Assembly (NCBI GenBank): GCA_031263945.1
Contig: JAISEW010000131.1
Span: 1-14,715, forward strand
Direction: 5' to 3'
Length of the DNA: 14,715 nt
Origin: Gracilibacteraceae bacterium
GTDB taxonomy: Bacteria > Bacillota > Desulfitobacteriia > Desulfitobacteriales > Syntrophobotulaceae
Part shown: positions 8,362 to 14,715 of the stretch, piece by piece
Layout: each line of letters begins with the position of its first letter
Position numbering within the stretch: the first letter of the stretch is position 1
Made by a program: the position numbers and the translations under genes
Notes under the pieces: model-generated
What the model saw: the letters and a program-made list of their open reading frames with translations, nothing else
The model's database searches: none
What the model was told of the DNA's origin: nothing

Positions 8362-9165
8362 CTTCGGGTTGTTCAGGGCATCCCGCTCCGCGATCCGCAC
8401 CGCGTGGACCGCGTAACGCGCGTCGCGGAAATCATATGTGCAAGTGGAGAGGGTCAGCACATGATCCTCCGCCGTCACGGGAATATCGCTTTTGATCAGT
8501 GATTTTTCCCGGATTTCCCGCAGGAAACGCTCCGCGTCTTCCTCGTTTCTATAGTTCGGCGTGCGGTAATCATAATTGGGTTCTGTTACATAAACGGCAA
8601 AAATCTCATAGTCATAGTATTTTTTGTCGAGCATCACCGTCACAAGGTGGTGTTCATCCCAAAAACTCTGCTTCCGGTAGCGCTGCAACGCTCCGAACAT
8701 CGTTTCGTCGTTGGGAAAAGTATGTCCGTATATTATGGTGTTAAAGTCGTTCAGCAAAGAGTCGTTGCGGTAATCCATGTAAATGGAGCCGAATTTATAG
8801 GGCTGTCTCTGGAAACTCATCTTCAGGTAATAATCATTGTTCACGGTTTGCGTGACCGGATAAAGAACGGGCGTGCCCTCGACCTCCAGCCAGGCTACAG
8901 TGTCCGGATTGGAGTCTTGCAGCGTTTCCAGCAAATGGGTTTTTTCGATCTCGGCGGCATAGGCGGCTTCCGCGGCGGCGGCCGCCTCCAGCCGCGCGGC
9001 TTCCGCCGCGGCCGCCTCCAGCGCCATTTCCTGGCGCAACCGCTCCTGCAAGAGGACCTGCTGATGATCCTGCCATTTTTCATAGATGTAATTGCCGCCT
9101 AAAATGAGGGCCGCGACAATCAATACACCCGTTAAAATATTTTGGAACTGACGTTTGCCGGGCAT
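8347..9165 (-). CDS. Class B sortase
   Basis: Membrane-anchored cysteine transpeptidase. Sortases cut a C-terminal sorting signal and join the protein to the wall. Numbered from the more upstream GTG 9174: a membrane segment at about 12-30; an Ala/Glu-rich, probably helical stalk at 38-78; then the catalytic domain with NTIIYGHTF (His151), TLSTCTYDF (Cys245) and Arg253 in DARYAVHAVR, the complete His-Cys-Arg triad in class B arrangement. Start choice: AGGAGG at 9177-9182 is 2 bases from GTG 9174 but 11 from ATG 9165, so ATG 9165 (272 aa) is preferred; both are in frame. It has its own promoter at 9221-9249. No substrate gene with a sorting signal lies in the window. The 3' end overlaps glycerate kinase tail-to-tail by 15 bases. 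Confidence 0.93.
   Translation of the reverse strand: MPGKRQFQNILTGVLIVAALILGGNYIYEKWQDHQQVLLQERLRQEMALEAAAAEAARLEAAAAAEAAYAAEIEKTHLLETLQDSNPDTVAWLEVEGTPVLYPVTQTVNNDYYLKMSFQRQPYKFGSIYMDYRNDSLLNDFNTIIYGHTFPNDETMFGALQRYRKQSFWDEHHLVTVMLDKKYYDYEIFAVYVTEPNYDYRTPNYRNEEDAERFLREIREKSLIKSDIPVTAEDHVLTLSTCTYDFRDARYAVHAVRIAERDALNNPKSALP
8963..9022. repeat. Imperfect tandem repeat coding the sortase Ala-rich stalk
   Basis: The 14-base CGGCCGCCTCCAGC occurs at 8979-8992 and 9009-9022, exactly 30 bases apart, with similar GCGGCTTCCGC segments before each. In protein this is LEAAAAEAAR followed by LEAAAAAEAAY. The repeat is in frame, so slippage here would change stalk length without breaking the gene. Confidence 0.7.
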
Positions 9166-9176
9166 TCCGATCACAT

Positions 9177-9182
9177 CCTCCT
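9177..9182 (-). promoter_or_regulatory. Ribosome binding site of the sortase gene
   Basis: AGGAGG on the minus strand, within GAAGGAGGATGTGATC, which continues complementarity to the 16S tail. The gap is 11 bases to ATG 9165 and only 2 to GTG 9174, so it favours the ATG as start. Confidence 0.7.
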
Positions 9183-9220
9183 TCAGGGAAGCATTTTTGA
9201 TTCGGACAGCAACTCAGTTG

Positions 9221-9249
9221 ATTATAACAGAACAGCCGGTTAAGAGCAA
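9221..9249 (-). promoter_or_regulatory. Promoter for the sortase gene
   Basis: Minus strand: TTGCTC (9244-9249), 17 bases, TATAAT (9221-9226), expected start near 9214 and a leader of about 49 nt. It lies just after the pepD stop, so the sortase can be expressed apart from pepD. Confidence 0.72.
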
Positions 9250-9276
9250 TACCCCCGCCGCTCAAAGCGAAAGGCG

Positions 9277-10761
9277 TTACCGGGCGCCGGCCATCCGGCG
9301 CAAAACTTCCGAGACATACTCCTGCGTGCGGACAAAAGAGCGAAGATCCAGCCATTCGTCCGGCGTGTGGTACAAGCCCATATCCGGGCCTATAGCCACT
9401 ATATCCATATCCGGAATGAGCGAGACGATAACGGAACACTCCAAACCGGCGTGTACGGCTTGGATAAGGGGTTCCTGCCCGCGCAAACCGCGAAAAACCT
9501 CACTCATGAAGGCGCACAGCTCGCCGGTCGGTTTGGGAGCCCAAGCCGGGTAAGGGTCGGCCGGGCGGATGTTTTCCGCGCCGAGACAAGCCGCCAGCCG
9601 GCTGATATCCGCGGCAAGGGTTTTTAAAGCCGGCGCCGTGTCGGCCCGCAGAGAAACGACCAGCTCGACGGCGCCGGGTTTTGTGCGGATAACGCCGTGA
9701 TTGAGCGACAGGGCCACCAGATCCGGGAAATCGCCGCTCATGCGCAAACGGCCGGTCGGCAGCAGATTAAGCAAATTGATCAGCCTTTCCGCCACACCGT
9801 CCGGCAGCACGGCGCCGGCCCCGTCACCCAGATCGAAAGCGGCGATGTCCGGCAGACTGCCGTCTTTTACCTCGATACATAGTCCCGGCTCTCCGGCGGC
9901 AAACATGAGCTTCATATCCCGGATCACCGCCGCGAGCAATTCGCGCGCTTTGGCGCTTTCCGCCGCCGGCAGGCAGATCATGGCGCTGCACTCGCGCGGT
10001 ATGACGTTAGAAGCGGCGCCACCCTGTATCCCCGCGATGGTAAAATCCAATTTTTCCCTTTTGAGGGCCGCCAATATCATCGCCAGAAGCTTAATCGCGT
10101 TGGCGCGCTCCTTGCCGATGTCCGCGCCGGAATGACCGCCCTGCAGGCCTTGAACGCCGATATGGAAAAACTTGCTGCCCGGCGGCAGCACCTGACGGAA
10201 TGTCCTCACTTCCATATGGAGGTTAAGACCGCCCGCGGCCCCGATCAAAAACGTTCCTTCCGGGCCGGCGTCAAGATTTATCATCCGTCTGCCGGTAATC
10301 AGAGCCGGGTCAAGAGCCGAGGCTCCTTTGAGACCGATTTCCTCCTGCGAGGTAAACAAACATTCCAGCGGCGGATACACAGTTTCCCTGTCGTCAAGCA
10401 GCGCCAGCATCAAGGCCACCGCCACGCCGTTGTCAGCGCCGAGGGTCGTGCCTCTGGCCCGCAGGCGTTCACCTTCTACATATAAGTCCAGCGGCTGTGT
10501 GAGAAAATCATGCCGGATATCCGGTTCCGCGGCGCAAACCATGTCCGTATGGCCTTGCAGTACGACGGGCGGCAAGGTTTCCGCACCCGGTCCGCCCGGT
10601 TTTTTGATATAAACATTGTGCATCCCGTCACGGTGAAACCATAGCTCCCGCTCCGCGGCGAAACCCGTTAAGTAATCGGCTATGCCCTCTTCATGGCCCG
10701 AAGCGCGCGGAATTCGGCTTATCTCCTCAAAAAAACGCAAACATCCCTGTACTCCCATCAT
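9277..10761 (-). CDS. pepD: Aminoacyl-histidine dipeptidase (PepD, M20C)
   Basis: 494-aa cytosolic metallodipeptidase that in this family cleaves Xaa-His and other dipeptides with two divalent metal ions. Motifs, numbered from ATG 10761: VVLQGHTDMVC with metal ligand H71 and D73; TTLGADNGVAVAL with D110; FTSQEEIGLKGAS with the catalytic/metal Glu pair E140-E141; INLDAGPEG with D164; GLQGGHSGADIGKERANA (204-221) of the lid domain; HAGLECSV (437-444) and GLYHTPDEW (462-470) with the late metal-binding histidine region. Length fits the family (about 485). A longer frame reaches TTG 10794, but that codon sits in the T run of the tRNA terminator; AGGAAAGGGTGG just before ATG 10761 supports the shorter start. 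I see no strong promoter between that terminator and the start, so it may rely on tRNA-operon read-through or a weak promoter. Confidence 0.94.
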   Translation of the reverse strand: MMGVQGCLRFFEEISRIPRASGHEEGIADYLTGFAAERELWFHRDGMHNVYIKKPGGPGAETLPPVVLQGHTDMVCAAEPDIRHDFLTQPLDLYVEGERLRARGTTLGADNGVAVALMLALLDDRETVYPPLECLFTSQEEIGLKGASALDPALITGRRMINLDAGPEGTFLIGAAGGLNLHMEVRTFRQVLPPGSKFFHIGVQGLQGGHSGADIGKERANAIKLLAMILAALKREKLDFTIAGIQGGAASNVIPRECSAMICLPAAESAKARELLAAVIRDMKLMFAAGEPGLCIEVKDGSLPDIAAFDLGDGAGAVLPDGVAERLINLLNLLPTGRLRMSGDFPDLVALSLNHGVIRTKPGAVELVVSLRADTAPALKTLAADISRLAACLGAENIRPADPYPAWAPKPTGELCAFMSEVFRGLRGQEPLIQAVHAGLECSVIVSLIPDMDIVAIGPDMGLYHTPDEWLDLRSFVRTQEYVSEVLRRMAGAR

Positions 10762-10792
10762 GCCACCCTTTCCTGCATAAGATTTTTTCAAC

Positions 10793-10821
10793 AAAAAAGG
10801 CTCTCGTCCAAGGCGAAAGCC
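10793..10821 (-). terminator. Rho-independent terminator of the tRNA operon
   Basis: Minus strand: GGCTTTCG and CGAGAGCC pair (8 bp, one G-T) around CCTTGGA, followed by six T (10793-10798). It lies 9 bases after the CCA end of tRNA-fMet and about 30 bases before the pepD start. Confidence 0.88.
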
Positions 10822-10830
10822 ATGTTATTA

Positions 10831-10905
<75 letters not shown>

Positions 10906-10912
10906 CTGTCTC

Positions 10913-10988
10913 TGGAGCCGACGATGGGACTCGAACCCGCAACCTGCTGATTACAAATCAGCTGCTCTACCAATTGAGCTACATCGGC
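10913..10988 (-). tRNA. tRNA-Thr (UGU)
   Basis: 76-nt tRNA with acceptor stem GCCGATG pairing CGTCGGC (one G-T type pair), D arm GCTCAATTGGTAGAGC, anticodon loop TTTGTAA (anticodon TGT, reading ACA and probably other ACN), T arm GCGGGTTCGAGTCCCAT, and encoded CCA (10913-10915). It is the first gene of the two-tRNA operon. Confidence 0.95.
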
Positions 10989-11006
10989 AACTTGAACACT
11001 TTTTTC

Positions 11007-11035
11007 AGTTTACCAAAAAAACCGGCGCTTGTCAA
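11007..11035 (-). promoter_or_regulatory. Promoter of the tRNA-Thr/tRNA-fMet operon
   Basis: Minus strand: TTGACA (11030-11035), 17 bases, TAAACT (11007-11012), with an expected start about 12 bases before tRNA-Thr. The spacer has a run of seven T. Same box combination as the garR promoter. Confidence 0.88.
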
Positions 11036-11074
11036 CCACGGCGCGCAGATAAATTTTCGCCGCTTTCGTATGCC

Positions 11075-11103
11075 TTGACTTTACGCTGATTCAGGTGTAT
11101 AGT
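11075..11103 (+). promoter_or_regulatory. Promoter of the MATE-AraC operon
   Basis: TTGACT (11075-11080), 17 bases, TATAGT (11098-11103), expected start near 11110. This rules out in-frame start codons before about 11110, including the GTG at 11095, and leaves a leader of about 30 nt to TTG 11140. Confidence 0.82.
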
Positions 11104-11124
11104 GCTTCATTGCGAAAGCCCATC

Positions 11125-11133
11125 AAGGAGGTG
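11125..11133 (+). promoter_or_regulatory. Ribosome binding site deciding the MATE start
   Basis: AAGGAGGTG, nearly full complementarity to the 16S tail. It lies eight bases (counted from GGAGG) before TTG 11140, the in-frame start chosen. GTG 11131 is inside this site and so is unlikely. Confidence 0.8.
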
Positions 11134-11139
11134 CGCCGC

Positions 11140-12543
11140 TTGCAGAACACGCCCGGGAAAACCGCGGCCGAACGAACTAAAATGCTGGGGAGCGGCAGTA
11201 TCAACCAACTGCTCTTCAATTTTTCCGTGCCGGCCATTGTGGGGATGCTGGTCAACGCTTCTTATGTAATTATCAACCGGATCTTCATCGGCAACGCCGT
11301 AAACGGCGGTAAAGACGCCATCGCCGGGATCACGGTCACTTTTCCTATCATGATCCTTTTCATGGCGATCTCCATGTTGGTGGGGGTCGGGGCGACGACT
11401 CTCATTTCTCTGAACCTGGGGCAAAACAAGGTCAAGGAGGCGGAGGAGATCCTCGGCAACGCCCTTTTTCTGATGTTCCTCCTGCCCTTCCTCCTGTGCG
11501 CCGGCATGTATATGTTCATCGAACCGCTGATGCTGATGGTGGGAGCGAGCGAAGTCACGCTGCCTTATGCCGTTAAATATATGACGATCCTGATGCCCAG
11601 TCTGATCATCATGTCCGTGAGCATGGGCATGAACAATATCATCCGGGCGGAAGGCAGCCCGGTGATGGCCATGTCCACTCAGATCCTGGGCGGGGCGGTC
11701 AACGTGGGCTGCAATTATCTGCTGGTCATCGTCTATCCTCTGGGAGTGCAAGGCGCCGCTCTCGGAGCGGTGCTGGGTCAAATCTGTTCGGTGATCTGGG
11801 TCATGTCCTACTTCCTGATGCCCGGGCGCTCACTGCTGCGGATCCGCTTAAAAAACCTGAAACTGCGGCCCGCGGTGATCACGTCTGTCTGCACGGTCGG
11901 GCTGGCGCCGTTTTTAATGCAGGTGACCGCCAGCATCCAACAGTTTATCTTGAACATAGTCCTGCAGCAGCACGGCGGCGACATGGCGCTCACGGCTTTT
12001 GGCATCGTCGGCAGCCTGTCCCAGATTTTGGTCATGCCTCTGGTGGGACTCAGCCAAGGGGCCCAGCCCATCATCGGCTACAACTACGGCGCCCACCGTA
12101 TGGACCGGGTCAGGGAGGTTTTGCTAAAAGCGGTAGCTTGGGCCACGGTTTTTGCGACTTTTTCCTGGATCATTATCCAGACCAGCTCCGCCCGCTTAGT
12201 CAGCATTTTCCTGGCGAACGAACCGGAGACCTCGGCTCTGGCCGCCCATGCTCTGAGATGCTTCTTTGCCGTATTGTTTGTGATCGGGTTTCAGGTCATC
12301 TGCTCCGGATATTTCCAGGCAATCGGCAAGCCCAGACAGGCAGCCTTTTTGACTTTAAGCCGCCAGATCCTGTTTTTTATTCCCCTGCTACTGATCCTGC
12401 CGCGTTTCACAGGTCTGGAGGGCGTGTGGATATCGCCGCCCATCGCTGACGCCGCCTCCAGCCTGATCACAGCTTGCTTCATTTTGATAGAAATGCGAAA
12501 CAGCGGAATGCTTCGCGGACAGGCGTCAATGGACGAGAAGTGA
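11140..12543 (+). CDS. MATE-family multidrug/sodium antiporter (MepA-like)
   Basis: Polytopic inner-membrane exporter, 467 aa from the chosen start, with about twelve hydrophobic segments in two homologous halves. MATE transporters expel organic cations and other drugs using an Na+ or H+ gradient. Seen: LGSGSINQLLFNFSVPAIVGMLV at the N-terminus, IFIGNAVNGGKDAIAGITV, the internal MGMNNIIRAEGSPVMAM and GVQGAALGAVLGQ, and in the second half the hallmark VGLSQGAQPIIGYNYGA, then QAIGKPRQA. These fit the MepA/DinF-like group common in Bacillota. The start is TTG 11140, set by AAGGAGGTG and by the promoter; a frame opening at 11095 would begin upstream of the transcript. The stop overlaps a possible GTG start of the AraC gene (GTGA at 12540-12543). 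Substrate cannot be read from sequence. Confidence 0.92.
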   Translation: MQNTPGKTAAERTKMLGSGSINQLLFNFSVPAIVGMLVNASYVIINRIFIGNAVNGGKDAIAGITVTFPIMILFMAISMLVGVGATTLISLNLGQNKVKEAEEILGNALFLMFLLPFLLCAGMYMFIEPLMLMVGASEVTLPYAVKYMTILMPSLIIMSVSMGMNNIIRAEGSPVMAMSTQILGGAVNVGCNYLLVIVYPLGVQGAALGAVLGQICSVIWVMSYFLMPGRSLLRIRLKNLKLRPAVITSVCTVGLAPFLMQVTASIQQFILNIVLQQHGGDMALTAFGIVGSLSQILVMPLVGLSQGAQPIIGYNYGAHRMDRVREVLLKAVAWATVFATFSWIIIQTSSARLVSIFLANEPETSALAAHALRCFFAVLFVIGFQVICSGYFQAIGKPRQAAFLTLSRQILFFIPLLLILPRFTGLEGVWISPPIADAASSLITACFILIEMRNSGMLRGQASMDEK

Positions 12544-12554
12544 ATGGATCGACT

Positions 12555-13328
12555 ATGTACTATCCGGTGCAAATACCTTTTATCTTAAACAGACGGTTCG
12601 CCGAGTCCATACGCTACGCGGAGGAACCCCAGCCGCCCGGGGGTTTTGTCATTTGTTTTTGGGAAATGACGCCGCTGAACAAGCGAAAAATCGAAGTGGA
12701 CAATGTGATCGTTACGGATGGCTGCATCGACCTTGTGCTTGAGTACGACCGCGGGCTGATTGGTTATGCCGGTATGAGCAAAACCGAATTCCACTATAAA
12801 ATCGATTCGGCGGCGAGATGTATGGGAGCGCGGCTGAAACCGGGCGCTTTTCACCAGCTTACGGGCCTGCCGGCGGGCGCGGCGATGGATGCCTTTCTTC
12901 CCCTCGATGTGGCGGATAAGGCGTTCGACGCCGCCGACTTTTTTGCCCTTTCATTTGAGCGGGCCAAGGCGCGGTTTCGGGAATATTTGCGCGCGCTGAT
13001 CGGCGATAAAACTCCGGATGATTTCACCTTGCTTTTTGACGCTTTGAGCGGGTCGCCACCCCTTACGACCGGGGCCTTGTATGATCGGCTCCATTTCAGC
13101 CCGCGGCAGTGTCAGCGGCTTTTCGCCAAACATTTCGGGCTCACGCCGCAAATGGCGCTTTGTCTGATCCGTTTTCAGAAATGTCTGGAAATACTGACCG
13201 ACGGGAAAGCCGCGCCCGGTGATATTTTGAATATGGCCGCCTATTACGACCAGTCCCATTTCATTAAAGATTTCAAGCGAAACATAGGGCTGACGCCGCT
13301 GGAACTGATACGGCGCTGCGCGAGTTAG
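12555..13328 (+). CDS. AraC-family transcriptional regulator
   Basis: 257-aa predicted DNA-binding regulator. The N-terminal part (1-150: MYYPVQIPFI, GGFVICFWEM, VTDGCIDLVLEYD, GARLKPGAFHQLTGLPAG) resembles the sensing domain often found before AraC C-termini, with a ligand I cannot name. The C-terminal two helix-turn-helix units are at about 172-195 (LYDRLHFSPRQCQRLFAKHFGLTP) and 223-250 (DILNMAAYYDQSHFIKDFKRNIGLTPLE), the second being the strong AraC signature. Start: ATG 12555 begins the domain-like sequence. GTG 12540, forming GTGA with the MATE stop, is an in-frame alternative five codons earlier; neither has a strong RBS, so coupled translation is likely. As the second gene of the MATE operon it probably controls that pump. 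Its TAG overlaps the stop codon of the opposing ylqD. Confidence 0.88.
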   Translation: MYYPVQIPFILNRRFAESIRYAEEPQPPGGFVICFWEMTPLNKRKIEVDNVIVTDGCIDLVLEYDRGLIGYAGMSKTEFHYKIDSAARCMGARLKPGAFHQLTGLPAGAAMDAFLPLDVADKAFDAADFFALSFERAKARFREYLRALIGDKTPDDFTLLFDALSGSPPLTTGALYDRLHFSPRQCQRLFAKHFGLTPQMALCLIRFQKCLEILTDGKAAPGDILNMAAYYDQSHFIKDFKRNIGLTPLELIRRCAS

Positions 13329-13738
13329 TCGGTCCTTATTTCAGCGACGACCCCGTCTTTCAGCACTATCTGCGCCCGGCCCAGCGCCGTGAAATCATCC
13401 CCCACTTTCAATTCCCATGGCCCTTCCAGAGAACCGGCCGCGATTTCCTCTCCTTCCCGCAATTCCTGCACCTCGCCGATCCGCCGCATTATTTCGTCCT
13501 TGCGGCGGAAAAAACGCTGGGATTCGCCGTCCAGCTGTTTGCGCAAATTTTCCGCTTGAGAGCCGTCGCCGCCGCGCAAGGCAAATCCTGCCAGCATTTT
13601 GTTTTTTTCTTCCTCAAAACCGTCGATCTCCTTCATCAGTTCCGTCAACTGATCATGCAGCTGGCGCAGCGATATATCTTTGGACTGTCCGGTCACGATT
13701 TGCCTGAGCGTGATTTCCCGAAAAATGGTGATTGTCAT
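13325..13738 (-). CDS. ylqD: YlqD-family protein
   Basis: 137-aa soluble protein with no signal peptide or membrane segment. The pattern fits YlqD: a short beta start (MTITIFREITLRQIVTGQSK), a long charged helical middle likely to form a coiled coil (about 22-92: LRQLHDQLTELMKEIDGFEE through DEIMRRIGEVQELREGEEI), then a small C-terminal beta part (WELKVGDDFTALGRAQIVLKDGVVAEIRTD). The molecular role of YlqD is not established. In Bacillus ylqD lies with rpsP, ylqC, rimM and trmD; here it follows a GroEL-like gene with ATGA overlap. ATG 13738 has GGAGG seven bases upstream; a longer frame upstream is only the other frame of the GroEL-like gene. The TAA shares bases with the stop of the convergent AraC gene. 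Confidence 0.85.
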   Translation of the reverse strand: MTITIFREITLRQIVTGQSKDISLRQLHDQLTELMKEIDGFEEEKNKMLAGFALRGGDGSQAENLRKQLDGESQRFFRRKDEIMRRIGEVQELREGEEIAAGSLEGPWELKVGDDFTALGRAQIVLKDGVVAEIRTD

Positions 13739-14715
13739 CGCTTTTCCTCCGTTTCCGCCGGGCCGGGCGCCACCAGGCCGCCGGTATTCAGTATGAGGGC
13801 GGCGGCGGACACGGCGCTGTCCAGAGCGGCGGAAAGGGCGCCCGCCGCGTCGATCGCCGGCAACGGCTCCAGCCGGCCGGTCTGCGCGTTGAATCCCATC
13901 TGGGGCGAGGAGCGGCTGAGTTTGTCCAAGACGGCTTCTCCGGAGACGTCCGCGTTGGCGGCCAGCCGCCGCAGCGGTTCCCGCAGGGTCAGAGCGTAAG
14001 CCCGCAGGCCGGCCAACGCCGCTTCGCCGGCCTCGGTTTCTGGGTAAACCCCGCCGGCCATATCCCGTTCCAACGCCTCGGCCGCCCGTAAAAACGCCAG
14101 CCCGCCTCCAGGGACCCAACCGGTAGTCCCCGCCAGTTGGGCGGCCCGTGCCGCGGCACGAACGCGGCCCAGCCGCTCCAGCATTTCCGGCCGGGTCGTC
14201 CCGCCGACTTTGATCCGGGCCGCGCCGCCTTCCAGCCAGCCCAGCCTGCTTTCCAGCACGTCTTTGCTCCAGCCCGGCAGCTTACTGTCGCGCAGCGCCC
14301 GCACTTCCGCCCGGCGCGCCGCGATAGCCGCCTCATCCCCGCCGCCGCCGATGACGCTCGTGTTTTTCGCGCCGACTTCCGCCCGTTTCGCCTCTCCCAA
14401 CCAGGCGGCCGTGACCGCCGCCCACTCCGTATCCTCAGCCGCGGTCAAAACCCGGCCGCCGGTAATGGCGGCAATATCCTTCAATTCCTCCAAACCCCGC
14501 TCACCGGCGGCCGGCGGCAAAACCGCCGTTATTTCCAGGCCTCCCTGTCGGCGGGCCGTCAAAATGAGCGTGAGCAGATCCGTCGATATATCGGCCGCGA
14601 TGAGGAGCAGCGGCCGCCGCCGCTCAAAGGCCGCCGCTAGAAGGGCCTCGATTTCCTGTGCGTAAGCGACGCGCCTGTCGGTCAAAAAAATGAGCGGTTG
14701 CGGCAGAACAGCCAG
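13735..14715 (-). CDS. Divergent GroEL-like (Cpn60 family) protein, 5' end outside window
   Basis: 326 codons in view, open to the window edge, covering what corresponds to most of the apical domain, the second intermediate part and the C-terminal equatorial part of GroEL. Ungapped or nearly ungapped matches to GroEL: RRPLLLIAADI with KPLLIIAEDV; ELKDIAAITGGRVLTA with MLQDIATLTGGTVISE; EAAIAARRAEVRAL with EAAIQGRVAQIRQQ; LEGGAARIKVGGTTRPEM with LAGGVAVIKVGAATEVEM; GWVPGGGLAFLR with GVVAGGGVALIR. The residue aligned with the catalytic Asp398 of E. coli GroEL is Ala (codon 14155-14157); an Asp matching Asp495 appears kept (in PAIDAAG). The TTG at 14683-14685 is an internal codon, since the match continues upstream. 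There is no Gly-Gly-Met tail; it ends ETEEKR. Not the housekeeping groEL: too divergent and paired with ylqD. It may be a paralog with a non-folding or ATP-hydrolysis-impaired role. Confidence 0.88.
   Translation of the reverse strand: MAVLPQPLIFLTDRRVAYAQEIEALLAAAFERRRPLLLIAADISTDLLTLILTARRQGGLEITAVLPPAAGERGLEELKDIAAITGGRVLTAAEDTEWAAVTAAWLGEAKRAEVGAKNTSVIGGGGDEAAIAARRAEVRALRDSKLPGWSKDVLESRLGWLEGGAARIKVGGTTRPEMLERLGRVRAAARAAQLAGTTGWVPGGGLAFLRAAEALERDMAGGVYPETEAGEAALAGLRAYALTLREPLRRLAANADVSGEAVLDKLSRSSPQMGFNAQTGRLEPLPAIDAAGALSAALDSAVSAAALILNTGGLVAPGPAETEEKR

Noticed and set aside
10759..10794. Longer pepD beginning at TTG 10794
   Set aside because: The codon sits at the T run of the tRNA terminator with no ribosome binding site; ATG 10761 has one.
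11095..11139. MATE start at GTG 11095
   Set aside because: It overlaps the -10 region of the promoter and is upstream of the predicted transcript start; AAGGAGGTG points to TTG 11140.
13739..14119. 264-codon version of the ylqD frame
   Set aside because: The extra N-terminal part is low-complexity Arg/Gly-rich sequence in an alternative frame of the GroEL-like gene; ATG 13738 has a proper RBS.

Overview
The window looks like a piece of a fairly GC-rich chromosome from the Bacillota, most likely Clostridia in the broad sense. The pointers are strong AGGAGG-type ribosome binding sites, a class B sortase, a cell-wall protein with CWB2 repeats, a YlqD-family gene, and UUG/GUG starts. A closer placement from sequence alone would be a guess. 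No phage, transposon, CRISPR or plasmid genes were seen. Layout, left to right. (1) 1-3131: the 3' part of an rRNA operon on the + strand: an essentially complete 23S rRNA, a 57-base spacer, an unusually short 5S rRNA, and a strong terminator that can work in both directions. (2) 3216-6022, minus strand: a secreted lytic transglycosylase with three CWB2 wall-binding repeats, overlapping by GTGA with a sugar aminotransferase of the EpsN/PglE type. They have their own promoter. (3) 6191-8361: a divergent pair for glycerate metabolism, tartronate semialdehyde reductase (garR-like, minus) and glycerate 2-kinase (garK-like, plus). Their intergenic region holds two near-ideal promoters that face each other and a perfect 36-bp palindrome. 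(4) 8347-10761, minus strand: a class B sortase, whose 3' end overlaps that of the kinase, and a PepD-type aminoacyl-histidine dipeptidase. (5) 10793-10988, minus strand: initiator tRNA-Met and tRNA-Thr(UGU) with promoter and terminator. (6) 11075-13328, plus strand: a MATE exporter with a UUG start and an AraC-type regulator overlapping or abutting it. (7) 13325-14715, minus strand: ylqD overlapping by ATGA with a GroEL-related gene that runs off the right edge. How they work together: GarR reduces tartronate semialdehyde to glycerate and GarK phosphorylates glycerate to 2-phosphoglycerate, so the divergent pair is a two-step route into glycolysis, and the palindrome between them is the obvious control site. 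The transglycosylase/aminotransferase pair and the sortase are envelope functions. The AraC protein is the likely local regulator of the MATE pump. The most unusual items are: the GroEL-like protein, in which the position aligned with the catalytic Asp398 of GroEL is Ala; the 5S rRNA lacking most of its helix IV and a normal loop E; and the facing garR/garK promoters with the 36-bp palindrome. All identities come from reading the sequence by eye; no database search was run.
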